DNA from: Treponema sp.
Lineage (GTDB): Bacteria; Spirochaetota; Spirochaetia; Treponematales; Treponemataceae
Direction: 5' to 3'
DNA length: 64,000 bases
Assembly: GCA_016293005.1 (NCBI GenBank)
Contig: JAEDFA010000001.1
Coordinates: forward strand, 43,969-107,968
The notes under the pieces are model-generated. The model searched no databases. It had not been told where the DNA came from and was given only the letters and a program-made list of their open reading frames with translations. Each line of letters begins with the position of its first letter. Position 1 is the stretch's first letter. This document shows positions 1 to 8,517 of this stretch, piece by piece. Position numbers and translations under genes: made by a program.

Positions 1-1721
1 ATATAGAAGAAAATATGCTTCCTCGCCCTCCGATTGTAACTGTAATGGGTCATGTAGACCACGGTAAAACAAAAACTCTCGATGCAATCAGAAAATCTCA
101 TGTTGCTGAAGGTGAAGCCGGTGGAATTACCCAATCAATCGGTGCATATTCGGTAAAAACAGATAAAGGCTCTATTACATTCCTCGATACCCCAGGTCAT
201 GAAGCGTTTACAATGATGCGTGCCCGTGGTGCTCAGGTTACAGATATTGTAGTTTTAGTTGTTGCAGCAGATGACGGTGTGATGCCTCAGACTCTTGAAG
301 CAATTTCTCATGCAAAAGATGCAAAAGTTCCTATTATTGTTGCTGTAAATAAATGCGATAAACCGGAAGCAAATCCTGACCGAGTAAAAACTCAGCTTTC
401 AGAACATGGTTTAACTCCTGAAGAATGGGGTGGGGATACTCAGTATGTTCATATCTCGGCTCTTAAAGGTGAAGGAATCGATGATCTTCTTGATGCAATT
501 TTGCTTCAGGCAGAAATGCTTGAACTTAAGGCGACTTATGAATGTCGTGCAGAAGGAAAAATTCTTGAATCTAGAATCGATCAGGGGCGTGGCGTAGTTT
601 CTACTGTTATCATTCAAAAAGGTTCTTTACAGCAGGGAGATCCGTTTGTTGCAGGTATTTTCCAGGGGCATGTAAGGGCAATGTTTGACGATTGCGGAAA
701 AAGAATTCAAAAAGCAGGTCCTTCAACGCCTGTAGAAGTTCTTGGAATGGCAGAAATGCCGAATGCAGGAGATCCATTCCAGGTTACAGAAACAGAACGC
801 GAAGCCCGTGATATTTCTGCAAAACGCCAGGAATTAAAACGCTTTGAAGATGCAAAAGCGGTTAAAAAAGTTACGCTGGAAAACTTTACTGATACAATTA
901 AAAACAGTCAGATTGCAGAATTAAAAGTAATTATCAAGGCTGATTTACAGGGTTCTGCCGAAGCTCTAAAGGCATCTCTTGAAAAACTTTCTACAAAAGA
1001 TATACGCCTTTCAGTAATTCATTCTTCTGCCGGTGCAATTAATGAATCAGATGTAACTCTTGCGGCAGCCGATTCTAATGCAATTATTATCGGTTTCAAT
1101 GTTAGACCTACTCCGAAGGCAAAAATTTTGGCTGACCAGGAAAAGGTTGACATCAGAAAGTACAATATCATTTACAAGTGTGTTGAAGAAATTCAGGCTG
1201 CAATGGAAGGAATGCTTCGTCCTGATACAAAAGAACAGACTATTGGTGGCGTTGAAGTTAGAAATACATTTAAGGTTCCAAAAGTTGGTCTTATTGCAGG
1301 ATGTTATGTTACTGATGGCTGCGTAAAGAAAAACGCTTTTGTAAATCTTGTTAGGGACGGAATCGTAAAATTTACAGGAAAGATTTCTTCTCTCCGCCGA
1401 TTTAAAGACGATGTAAAAGAAGTTGCAACTGGTTTTGAATGTGGTATCGGTCTTGAAAACTGGCAGGATATTCAGGTTGGTGATCACCTTGAAATTTTTG
1501 AATACATCGAAATTGCAAGAAAACTTGGTGATGAACTTCATGATGATCGTGCTGAAAACGAGAAAAAAGCTAAAGAAGCTCAGGAAAAAGCTATGCAGAT
1601 TGCAGAAGAAGAAAAGGCTCTTGAGGCAGAAAAACTTTCTCAGGAAAAAGCGCTGGCTAAAGCAAAAAAAGCCGGAAAAGTGCGTGATTTAGGAACTCAA
1701 TATCCGGGAGATGCAAATTAA
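1..1721 (+). CDS. infB: Translation initiation factor IF-2, 5'-truncated by the window edge
   Basis: This GTPase places initiator tRNA on the 30S subunit and promotes subunit joining. The reading frame is already open at base 3, so the ATG at 15 is internal and the N-terminal part lies outside the window. Counting from that ATG, the G motifs are GHVDHGKT (12-19), DTPGH (58-62, with the catalytic His), NKCD (112-115) and SAL (148-150). The beta-barrel and C-terminal initiator-tRNA-binding domains follow. After the usual end of IF-2, near FEYIEIARKL, a tail of about 60 mostly Lys/Glu/Ala residues continues, probably helical. The stop overlaps the rbfA start (TAATG), so the two are translationally coupled. 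The identification is certain. Confidence 0.97.
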   Translation, partial: IEENMLPRPPIVTVMGHVDHGKTKTLDAIRKSHVAEGEAGGITQSIGAYSVKTDKGSITFLDTPGHEAFTMMRARGAQVTDIVVLVVAADDGVMPQTLEAISHAKDAKVPIIVAVNKCDKPEANPDRVKTQLSEHGLTPEEWGGDTQYVHISALKGEGIDDLLDAILLQAEMLELKATYECRAEGKILESRIDQGRGVVSTVIIQKGSLQQGDPFVAGIFQGHVRAMFDDCGKRIQKAGPSTPVEVLGMAEMPNAGDPFQVTETEREARDISAKRQELKRFEDAKAVKKVTLENFTDTIKNSQIAELKVIIKADLQGSAEALKASLEKLSTKDIRLSVIHSSAGAINESDVTLAAADSNAIIIGFNVRPTPKAKILADQEKVDIRKYNIIYKCVEEIQAAMEGMLRPDTKEQTIGGVEVRNTFKVPKVGLIAGCYVTDGCVKKNAFVNLVRDGIVKFTGKISSLRRFKDDVKEVATGFECGIGLENWQDIQVGDHLEIFEYIEIARKLGDELHDDRAENEKKAKEAQEKAMQIAEEEKALEAEKLSQEKALAKAKKAGKVRDLGTQYPGDAN

Positions 1722-2158
1722 TGGGTCAATATAGAATCGAAAGACTGAACTGTCAGTTACGGGAAGAAATTTCAAATTTGATTCTGCGCGGAGAAATCCG
1801 TGACCCGCGTGTAACTGGGAGAAAGGGTGGAAGTCAGACTCGAAACGATTTAACGCCTTTCCTTTCAGTGAACCGTGTTGAAGTCAGTCAGGATTTGAGC
1901 TACGCAAAAGTTTATGTTTCAAGTTTTGCTTCTGACGGAATGCTTGAAAAAGGTGTTCAGGGACTCAATAATGCAAAAGGTTTTATTCAGACTTCAATTG
2001 CTTCAAAACTGCGCATCAGAAAATTTCCTCAGCTGACTTTTCTTGTAGATTCAGGTATGAAAGAAGGGTTTGGAATGATTCGTAAACTTTCAGAACTTGA
2101 AAAAGAAACAAAAGCATGGGAAGAAAGTCATCCTGAAATGCTTGAACAGGAAGAATAG
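1721..2158 (+). CDS. rbfA: Ribosome-binding factor A
   Basis: RbfA is a small KH-fold protein that binds the 30S subunit and helps mature the 5' end of 16S rRNA. At 145 aa it is slightly long. The N-terminal helix with EEISNLILRGEIRDPRV and the core motif VEVSQDLSYAKVYVS are typical. Between DPRV and VEVS there is an insertion of roughly 15 residues (GRKGG...LTPFLS) that common RbfA proteins do not have. Its start overlaps the infB stop by one base, and truB follows after three bases, giving the classical infB-rbfA-truB order. Confidence 0.95.
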   Translation: MGQYRIERLNCQLREEISNLILRGEIRDPRVTGRKGGSQTRNDLTPFLSVNRVEVSQDLSYAKVYVSSFASDGMLEKGVQGLNNAKGFIQTSIASKLRIRKFPQLTFLVDSGMKEGFGMIRKLSELEKETKAWEESHPEMLEQEE

Positions 2159-2161
2159 TTT

Positions 2162-3247
2162 TTGGAAAAAAATAAAATTGTTTTGCTTTCAAAACTTTCA
2201 GGATACACAAGTTTTTCTTCTCTTTATTCTGTAAAACATGCATTTAATACGCAGAAAGTCGGTCACACGGGAACTCTTGACAGTTTTGCTCAAGGTCTTT
2301 TAGTCGTGTGTACCGGAAGCCTTACAAAAATTGCAGGAAAAATTACAGAATTTAATAAAGTTTATGAGGCAGTTTTAAAATTCGGTGAAGAAACTGATAC
2401 GCTTGAATGTACGGGAAAAATCATAAAAAAAACTGAACTTCCGCTTTTATCAGATTTAAAAAATGCCTTGAAAAAATTTACTGGGGAACTTTTTCAGGTT
2501 CCGCCTTTGTACAGTGCTCTTCATGTAGGGGGAAAGAGGGCAAGTGATGTTGCAAGAAGCGGAAAGTCGGTTGAGCTTCCTGAGCGAATAATAACTGTTT
2601 TTGATTCTGAACTTCTTGAAACTTCCTTAACTCCTGATAATCGTGTTTCAGAAGCAAGGATAAAATTCTCTGTCAGCAAAGGAACTTACATAAGAAGCCT
2701 TGCCCGCGATATTGCAGAATTTTCTGGGAGTTCTGCAACTTTATATGGACTTTACAGAAAGTCTGTCGGAAAATTTAATGCAGAGAATTCAGCCGGTTTT
2801 TCACTTTTTAAAGAATTTTCTATAAAATCTGCACTTGAAAATGCCAAAAAATTACAGGATTTCCAGAATAAAATAATTCTTCGTGAACAAAAACTTTTTA
2901 ACGACGGAATTCCTAAAAAGGCATGGAAAGATGACGAAGAACTTTTAAATATAAAAAAATCTTTTTTATGTTATGATGAAAAACTTTTTGAAGAAGAAAT
3001 AATAAAAAAATCTTTGGATTTTACACAGGAACTTTCATCGTTATGCGGTTTTGGAAATTTAATTCTTAACAAAGACAGTGAGAAAAGTTTTAAAAACGGA
3101 ATGAAACTTCACAGTTCAATGTTTACTTCTTCACCTTTTTCTATTTCGCAGGAAATTGCTTCTGTTTTTGATTCTGAGAATCGTTTTGCAGGTCTTCTTC
3201 AAAAAGACAAAAATGGATATTTTAAATATTCTTTCGTAATAAATTAA
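2162..3247 (+). CDS. truB: tRNA pseudouridine(55) synthase
   Basis: TruB converts U55 of the T-loop of tRNAs to pseudouridine. The motif GHTGTLDSFAQGLL contains the catalytic Asp, and YSALHVGGKRASD and SKGTYIRSLARDI are further TruB signatures. It begins with TTG at 2162, preceded by AGGAAG inside the end of rbfA; no ATG lies nearby. At 361 aa it is longer than the E. coli enzyme (about 314 aa); the extra length is a C-terminal region after the catalytic domain, about 140 residues that I could not assign to PUA. It is the third gene of the infB-rbfA-truB operon. Confidence 0.94.
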   Translation: MEKNKIVLLSKLSGYTSFSSLYSVKHAFNTQKVGHTGTLDSFAQGLLVVCTGSLTKIAGKITEFNKVYEAVLKFGEETDTLECTGKIIKKTELPLLSDLKNALKKFTGELFQVPPLYSALHVGGKRASDVARSGKSVELPERIITVFDSELLETSLTPDNRVSEARIKFSVSKGTYIRSLARDIAEFSGSSATLYGLYRKSVGKFNAENSAGFSLFKEFSIKSALENAKKLQDFQNKIILREQKLFNDGIPKKAWKDDEELLNIKKSFLCYDEKLFEEEIIKKSLDFTQELSSLCGFGNLILNKDSEKSFKNGMKLHSSMFTSSPFSISQEIASVFDSENRFAGLLQKDKNGYFKYSFVIN

Positions 3248-3277
3248 AATTTTCTGTAACACGTTTATTTTCTACAC

Positions 3278-3306
3278 TTGACCGGGTATTTATTGTCCGT
3301 TAAAAT
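3278..3306 (+). promoter_or_regulatory. Sigma-70 promoter of the bactofilin gene, leaderless layout
   Basis: TTGACC (3278-3283), a 17-base spacer and TAAAAT (3301-3306). The ATG at 3314 lies seven bases after the -10 box, at or within a base or two of the expected transcription start. There is no Shine-Dalgarno sequence between them. Confidence 0.72.
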
Positions 3307-3313
3307 AAAAAAC

Positions 3314-3673
3314 ATGTACGATGTAAAAGAAACTGATTTTTTTGATCTTGAAGATGAAGCTTTCGATACTGTAATTGAACCGGGAATCAAATTCACCGGA
3401 AGCATAAAATTTGTAAAACCTTTCATGATAAGGGGCAAAATCAACGGTAAAATCGATGCTACAAGCGATTTAGTAATAGATTCCAGCGCAGAAGTAAATG
3501 CAGATATCAATGTTTCCCGGATTCTTGTAAAAGGTGTCGTTCATGGAAATATAAATGCAAAGAAACTTGTTTTTGTTTCTTCTTCAGGTGTTGTTGAAGG
3601 CGACATTTCTTCAAGTCAAGTTGTTTTAGAACCTGGAAGTAATTTTACAGGCCGCTGTACCATGGTGAAATAG
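3314..3673 (+). CDS. Bactofilin family protein (polymer-forming cytoskeletal)
   Basis: The 119-aa product has the short repeated hydrophobic/glycine pattern of the bactofilin (DUF583) beta-helix, for example 'IEPGIKFTGSIKF', 'MIRGKINGKID', 'LVKGVVHGNI' and 'EGDISSSQV'. Bactofilins polymerise without nucleotides and organise cell-shape or cell-wall enzymes near the membrane. I place the start at the ATG at 3314. The in-frame TTG at 3278 would add 12 residues but is itself the -35 hexamer of the promoter. The stop directly abuts the ATG of the secreted TPR protein, so the two are co-transcribed. Bactofilin genes often sit next to M23 peptidase genes, but not here. Confidence 0.85.
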   Translation: MYDVKETDFFDLEDEAFDTVIEPGIKFTGSIKFVKPFMIRGKINGKIDATSDLVIDSSAEVNADINVSRILVKGVVHGNINAKKLVFVSSSGVVEGDISSSQVVLEPGSNFTGRCTMVK

Positions 3674-4297
3674 ATGAAAAAGTTTTCTGTTTTTTTATTA
3701 TTTGTCTTTGTTTTTTTTAATCCTTCATTTTCTCAGACAAAACAGGATGCCCTTGTTCTCTATAATAATGGAAAATTTCGCGAGGCCATTTTAGTTTGTG
3801 AAGCTGAATTACAAGAAAATCCAAATCGCATTGAAAGTTATGTAGTAATGTGCTGGTCACTTGTAAAAAACAAGCAGTACAATGAAGCAGAAATTCGTGC
3901 TCTTGATGGGTTAAAGATAAGCCAGTACGACCTTCGGTTAATAGAAATCTTAGGTGAAGCGCGGTATTACCTTGGAAAAAATCAGGCTGCAATGGAACAA
4001 TTTGAACGCTATGTTGCAAATGCTCCTGAAAGCGGAAGTCGTGTTGGTTCTGCCTATTATTTTATGGGAGAAATTTATATTCGTCAGGCAAAATATCAGC
4101 ATGCAGATATGGCTTTTACGGCTGCTGTAAAAAAAGAACCTCTTCTTGATAAATGGTGGGTGCGTCTTGGTTATGCTCGCGAAATGGCAAAAAATTATTA
4201 CGAAGCAATGGACGCTTACGATGAAGCATTGCGCCTAAATTCTTCTAGTATTGATGCTGAACGCGGTCGGAGTCGGGTTTCTGCAAAACTTCAGTAG
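3674..4297 (+). CDS. Secreted TPR-repeat protein
   Basis: 207 aa. An N-terminal signal peptide (Lys-Lys, then a Phe/Leu/Val-rich core, likely cleaved after FSFS) is followed by about four tetratricopeptide repeats, for example around ALVLYNNGKFREAI, KNKQYNEAEIRALDG, GEIYIRQAKYQHADMAF and KNYYEAMDAYDEAL. TPRs are protein-interaction scaffolds; the partner is unknown. It starts immediately after the bactofilin stop codon, so it may work at the envelope with that protein. It has no lipobox, so it is probably periplasmic or loosely envelope-bound. Confidence 0.8.
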   Translation: MKKFSVFLLFVFVFFNPSFSQTKQDALVLYNNGKFREAILVCEAELQENPNRIESYVVMCWSLVKNKQYNEAEIRALDGLKISQYDLRLIEILGEARYYLGKNQAAMEQFERYVANAPESGSRVGSAYYFMGEIYIRQAKYQHADMAFTAAVKKEPLLDKWWVRLGYAREMAKNYYEAMDAYDEALRLNSSSIDAERGRSRVSAKLQ

Positions 4298-4309
4298 TCT
4301 TTAGTTCTT

Positions 4310-5749
4310 ATGGATGTAATTTTTTTTACTGTAGGCTGCCGGCTTAATCAGATTGAAAGTGAAAGTGCTGCCCGTTTTTTCGTGGAAAAATCTTTTTCTG
4401 TTTCTCTTGTTCCTTTAAATGCAAAAAGTCCGGTCGATTATGACACTCAGCTTGCTGTTATAAATACTTGCGCAGTTACTCAAAAAGCGGAACAAAAGGA
4501 CAGGCGCATGATTCGTCTTATTCTTGAAAAATGTCCTAATGCCTGTGTTGTAGTAACCGGCTGTTATGCTCAACTTTCAAAACCTCAGATTCTTTCAATA
4601 AATTCAAGGATTGCAGTTTTAAAAGGTCTTTTAAAAAGCCGGATTACTGAAGTATCATCTCTCTTGCAAAAGCAGATAGAAAATTCGCCTGAAAAACGCA
4701 TTAATCCTGTAGAATTTGCAGAATTTTTAAACGAAAAAATTTTTTCATCTAGCGAAAATTCTGTAAAAGTAAGTGAAAATCCTTTTAAACTTTCAACAGA
4801 TTCTTTTCTTGCTCATTCACGGCCTTCTATAAAAATTCAGGACGGTTGTAATTCTTCTTGTTCGTATTGTACGATTCATATTGCACGCGGCTCTTCGGTA
4901 AGCCTTTCTCCGTCGGAAGTTGTCATGCGTGTGTTAAATCTTGAAAAATCCGGTTATGCGGAAGTTGTTTTTACTACGGTAAATATAAGTCAATACCGTG
5001 GAGAATACAATGGTGAAATTCTTGATTTTCCGCATCTTCTTGATTTGTGCATAAAAAAAACTTCAAAAATCGCATTCAGAATTTCAAGTCTTTACCCGGA
5101 AGTTATCGATGATTTTTTTTGCAGCGTAATTTCTTCAAGTCGCGTAAGACCTCATTTTCACATTTCAGTTCAATCAGGAAGCAACAAAATTCTTTCGGCA
5201 ATGGGACGAAAATATTTACGCGAAGATGTCATTGAAGCGTGCCGAAAATTAAACGACGCAAAACTAAATCCTTTTATCGCTTCTGATATAATTACAGGTT
5301 TCCCAGGTGAAACTGATGAAGATTTTGCTCTTACGATGGATTTGTGCAGAAAATGCAATTTTTCCTATGTTCATGTTTTTCCGTTCAGTGAAAGAAAAAA
5401 TACTCCTGCTTCGACTATGAAAAATAAAGTTCCGCAGTATGTTCGGGATGAAAGGGCAAAAAAGCTTTCTCTGCTTGCTCTAAAAAATAAAGAAGAATAC
5501 ATAAAAAAATGTGAAAATAAAGTTTTCGACGCAGTTCTTGAAACGGTAAAAGACGAAATGTATAAAATTCTTCCTTCAGGTAAAAAAGTTTTTCATGCCG
5601 TAACTGAAAATTTTCTTCACTGCATGATAACAGCTGAAAAAGATTTTGATGCGCCGCCTCAAGGCTCTTCTGTAAAATTGAGAATTCTTCCAGATTCAGT
5701 TTTTAACTTATCCGAGTCAGAAATCGAAGTGGAAGCGGAATTCGTGTAA
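4310..5749 (+). CDS. mtaB: tRNA t6A37 methylthiotransferase (radical SAM), MtaB type
   Basis: This enzyme adds a methylthio group to N6-threonylcarbamoyladenosine at position 37 of tRNAs, using two [4Fe-4S] clusters. The N-terminal UPF0004 domain supplies three cysteines (GCRLNQIES, NTCAVT, TGCYAQ). The radical-SAM cysteines are in KIQDGCNSSCSYC. The GCRLNQ signature and the KIQDGCN context point to MtaB rather than MiaB or RimO. At 479 aa it is slightly long, with an Asn/Ser-rich insertion before the radical-SAM domain. It begins 12 bases after the TPR gene with no clear Shine-Dalgarno, so it is probably expressed by read-through. Confidence 0.9.
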   Translation: MDVIFFTVGCRLNQIESESAARFFVEKSFSVSLVPLNAKSPVDYDTQLAVINTCAVTQKAEQKDRRMIRLILEKCPNACVVVTGCYAQLSKPQILSINSRIAVLKGLLKSRITEVSSLLQKQIENSPEKRINPVEFAEFLNEKIFSSSENSVKVSENPFKLSTDSFLAHSRPSIKIQDGCNSSCSYCTIHIARGSSVSLSPSEVVMRVLNLEKSGYAEVVFTTVNISQYRGEYNGEILDFPHLLDLCIKKTSKIAFRISSLYPEVIDDFFCSVISSSRVRPHFHISVQSGSNKILSAMGRKYLREDVIEACRKLNDAKLNPFIASDIITGFPGETDEDFALTMDLCRKCNFSYVHVFPFSERKNTPASTMKNKVPQYVRDERAKKLSLLALKNKEEYIKKCENKVFDAVLETVKDEMYKILPSGKKVFHAVTENFLHCMITAEKDFDAPPQGSSVKLRILPDSVFNLSESEIEVEAEFV

Positions 5750-5789
5750 TTCTTTTTAAATAAAAATCAAATTTTTAAAGTTTTTTCTA

Positions 5790-5818
5790 TTGATTAAAAA
5801 TTAATTTTATTATATTAT
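5790..5818 (+). promoter_or_regulatory. Candidate promoter of tRNA-Pro
   Basis: TTGATT (5790-5795), a 17-base spacer and TATTAT (5813-5818), about 12 bases upstream of the mature tRNA 5' end. The surrounding sequence is extremely AT-rich, so the exact register is uncertain. Confidence 0.5.
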
Positions 5819-5830
5819 GAAAAACATCAA

Positions 5831-5903
5831 CGGGATGTAGCGCAGCTGGTAGCGCATCTGGTTTGGGACCAGGGTGTCGCAGGTTCAAATCCTGTCATCC
5901 CGA
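5831..5903 (+). tRNA. tRNA-Pro (anticodon UGG)
   Basis: A full cloverleaf can be folded. The acceptor stem is CGGGATG/CATCCCG with discriminator A. The D-arm carries AGCTGGTA. The anticodon stem TCTGG/CCAGG closes the loop TTTGGGA, with TGG at 5864-5866. The T-arm is GCAGG-TTCAAAT-CCTGT. The 3' CCA is not encoded and must be added post-transcriptionally. A terminator follows two bases later, so this is a single-tRNA transcript or the end of the upstream operon. Confidence 0.97.
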
Positions 5904-5904
5904 T

Positions 5905-5938
5905 AAAGGCTTTCTTAATTTTTGAGAGAGCCTTTTTT
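5905..5938 (+). terminator. Rho-independent terminator after tRNA-Pro
   Basis: Left arm 5905-5915 (AAAGGCTTTCT) pairs with right arm 5925-5935 (AGAGAGCCTTT) over 11 bp with one G-U wobble. The loop is nine bases and the right arm runs into a T tract. Confidence 0.85.
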
Positions 5939-5986
5939 ATTTTAAATCGCGTAAAAGTTTTTTTAATTTTTTTCGCTGTAAACTGT

Positions 5987-6015
5987 TTTACAATTCTTTG
6001 CTATTGCAGTAGAAT
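5987..6015 (+). promoter_or_regulatory. Sigma-70 promoter of the rnf operon, leaderless layout
   Basis: TTTACA (5987-5992), a 17-base spacer and TAGAAT (6010-6015). The rnfC ATG at 6023 lies seven bases further on and has no Shine-Dalgarno, so the rnf mRNA may begin at its own start codon. Confidence 0.65.
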
Positions 6016-6022
6016 AATTCCT

Positions 6023-7408
6023 ATGAAAGTATGCACATTTAAAGGCGGAATTTTTCCCCCAGAAATGAAGGAACTTACAAATAAATGCCCAATAACAAAG
6101 GCTTTTCCTTCATCAAATACGGTAACTATTCCTGTAACAATGGGTGGTGCACCAAATACTCCTTTAGTAAAAGTTGGTGATGTTGTAAAAAAAGGTCAGA
6201 AAATTGCTGATGGCGAAAAATTGATGAACTGTCCTGTACATTCCTCTGTTTCTGGAAAAGTTAAGAAAATCTGTAAAAATCTTGTGACCGCAAATCAGGA
6301 AGCATTATGTATCGTAATAGAATCAGACGGTCTAGAAGAAACTGAATATTTACCTCCGTTAGATCCTTTTAATTGTGAAGTTCAGGATGCACTTTTAAGA
6401 ATTCGTGAATGCGGAATTGTCGGAATGGGAGGAGCATCTTTCCCTTGTCATGTAAAATTAAATCCTCCGCAAGATAAAGAAATTGATTATGTTCTTGTAA
6501 ATGCTGCAGAATGTGAGCCTTATCTTACATGCGATGAACGGACAATGCTTGAAAATCCTGAAAAAGTTGTTGACGGACTTGCAATTATTCTTCGTCTTGT
6601 TGGCGCAAAGGGTATTATTGCTTTAGAAAACAATAAGGCATATATAAAACCTCTTCTCGAAGTCGAAATTTCTAAAAAAGGCTATGTTGATGATATGTCA
6701 GTCTGTCTTGTAAAAACAAAATATCCTCAAGGTTCAGAAAAATTTATCGTCGCTTCGTGTTTAAAAACTGAAATCCCAACAAAAAAACTTCCGGCAGATG
6801 CTGGAGCAATCATTTCTAATGTCGGAACTGTCTGTGCAATAAGCGATGCTTTCAGGCTTGGAAAACCTTTAATAGAAAGAAGTCTTACAATTTCTGGGCT
6901 TGCCGTTGAAAATCCGTGTAATATTTCAGTTCCGGTCGGAACATTGATTTCTGATTTAATTCCGTCGGTTTTTTCTATAAAAGAATCGGAATGCGCAAAA
7001 ATTATTGCAGGTGGTCCTATGATGGGCTTTGCAATGTGTGCAACTAATTTTCCTGTGACTAAAGGTACAAGCGGAGTTACATTCTTAACATCGTCAGAAA
7101 CATTTCTTGTAGATGAAGATCAGTGCATCAACTGTGGAAAATGCGTTTCAACATGCGCGATGAAGTTGAGTCCTGTTCTTATAAAAAATGAAATCGAAAA
7201 AGGCAATTATGAAAAAGCGCAGCGGTTCGGTTTAATGGATTGTATTGAATGTGGCTGTTGTGCTTTTGTCTGTCCTGCAAATATCAGGCTTGTTCAGCGT
7301 TTCAGGCTCGGAAAAAATGTCGTTCGTGAAAAAATGGCAGAAGAAAGGCTTCGGTCTGAATTGAAGGCAAAGCGTGAAGCAGAAAAAAAATCAGAAGGGG
7401 CTTCATAA
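6023..7408 (+). CDS. rnfC: Rnf complex subunit C, NADH/Fe-S subunit
   Basis: RnfC is the peripheral subunit that binds NADH and FMN and carries two [4Fe-4S] clusters in the ferredoxin:NAD+ oxidoreductase that pumps Na+ or H+. The 461-aa product has the 'GGAPNTP' N-terminal region, the nucleotide region GIVGMGGASFPCHVK, NAAECEPYLTCDER, and two cluster motifs near the C-terminus (CINCGKCVSTC and CIECGCCAFVC). At this length it lacks the long repetitive C-terminal tail of the proteobacterial RsxC. It is the first of six genes (C-D-G-E-A-B, the order seen in many anaerobes), and its stop overlaps rnfD by one base (TAATG). Confidence 0.95.
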   Translation: MKVCTFKGGIFPPEMKELTNKCPITKAFPSSNTVTIPVTMGGAPNTPLVKVGDVVKKGQKIADGEKLMNCPVHSSVSGKVKKICKNLVTANQEALCIVIESDGLEETEYLPPLDPFNCEVQDALLRIRECGIVGMGGASFPCHVKLNPPQDKEIDYVLVNAAECEPYLTCDERTMLENPEKVVDGLAIILRLVGAKGIIALENNKAYIKPLLEVEISKKGYVDDMSVCLVKTKYPQGSEKFIVASCLKTEIPTKKLPADAGAIISNVGTVCAISDAFRLGKPLIERSLTISGLAVENPCNISVPVGTLISDLIPSVFSIKESECAKIIAGGPMMGFAMCATNFPVTKGTSGVTFLTSSETFLVDEDQCINCGKCVSTCAMKLSPVLIKNEIEKGNYEKAQRFGLMDCIECGCCAFVCPANIRLVQRFRLGKNVVREKMAEERLRSELKAKREAEKKSEGAS

Positions 7409-8514
7409 TGAACGGAAACAGGTTTTATCTTTCTTCCAGTCCTCATTTTACATTGGGAAATTCAACGCAGAAAATAATGCTTACGGTTATTGTTGCGCTT
7501 CTTCCTGAATGTATCTGGGGCATTGTAATGTTTGGTTTAAAAGCATTGATTTCAATTTTAGTCAGTGTTTTAAGTTGCGTTGTCTTTGAACTTTTGTTTC
7601 AGCTTTGCACAAAACAAAAAATCGTAATTTCAAATTTATCGGCTGTCGTAACTGGAATTATGCTTTCACTTGTCTGTTCGCCTTTAGTTCCATGGTGGCT
7701 TTTGGTTTTAGGAAGTGCAGTGAGCATTATTGTTGCAAAAGGTCTTTTTGGCGGAATAGGCTCAAATGTGTTTAATCCGGCTTTAACAGGTCGTGCATTC
7801 CTTTTTATTAGTTTTCCGGCTTTGATGGGTTCAAAATGGCTTACGCCGTCTTTCATTCCTGATTTTACTTCTTCTGGAAAATTTATAAACAAAACTGTAG
7901 AGATTGCAAATGGGGCAGTTGATGCTTTTACTTCGGCAACTCCTTTAAGTTTAATTTCAAAACCTGATTTTAATTTTGACCTTCAGACTTTTTTTGAATA
8001 TTTTTTAGGTTTTAAAAGCGGCTGTACAGGTGAAATTTCAATTTTATTGATTCTCATTTCTTTTGTTTTTCTTCTTGTAACAAAGACGATTGACTGGCGG
8101 GCTCCTTTTACATTTGTTTCTACGGTTGCAGTCTGTTCGTTTGTAAGCGGTTTTATTTCTTCTAAAAATTATATCGGTGCCGTAAATGAAATGCTTTTAA
8201 ATCTTTTGACAGGCGGACTTTTCTTTGGCGCGTGTTTCATGGTTACCGATTATGCGACATCTCCTGTTACAAAACCGGGAAGGCTTTTATTCGGGTTTGG
8301 CTGCGGTCTTATTACATTTTTAATTAGACATTTTGGCGGTTATCCGGAAGGCGTTATGTTCAGTATTCTTATAATGAATCCAATCGTTCCTTTCCTGAAT
8401 AACTTTACGGTCAGAATGTACGGATACGGAAAAAAGGCAAAAAAGCGTTCTTATGAAAAGAAAATTACACAGAATTTTGACCTTTCAACTGCAAAAAAAC
8501 GGGAGGGAATCTAA
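7408..8514 (+). CDS. rnfD: Rnf complex membrane subunit D
   Basis: RnfD is an integral membrane subunit with covalently bound FMN. The 368-aa sequence has many hydrophobic helices. It contains TSATPLSLI, whose threonine is the known site of phosphoester-linked FMN in the RnfD/NqrB family, and the Gly-rich FGGIGSNVFNPALTG segment. The Shine-Dalgarno AGGGG lies at the end of rnfC. Confidence 0.94.
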   Translation: MNGNRFYLSSSPHFTLGNSTQKIMLTVIVALLPECIWGIVMFGLKALISILVSVLSCVVFELLFQLCTKQKIVISNLSAVVTGIMLSLVCSPLVPWWLLVLGSAVSIIVAKGLFGGIGSNVFNPALTGRAFLFISFPALMGSKWLTPSFIPDFTSSGKFINKTVEIANGAVDAFTSATPLSLISKPDFNFDLQTFFEYFLGFKSGCTGEISILLILISFVFLLVTKTIDWRAPFTFVSTVAVCSFVSGFISSKNYIGAVNEMLLNLLTGGLFFGACFMVTDYATSPVTKPGRLLFGFGCGLITFLIRHFGGYPEGVMFSILIMNPIVPFLNNFTVRMYGYGKKAKKRSYEKKITQNFDLSTAKKREGI

Positions 8515-8517
8515 TTT

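Noticed and set aside
1047..1541. 164-codon minus-strand ORF inside infB
   Set aside because: Shadow of the infB frame, with no ribosome-binding site and unusual composition.
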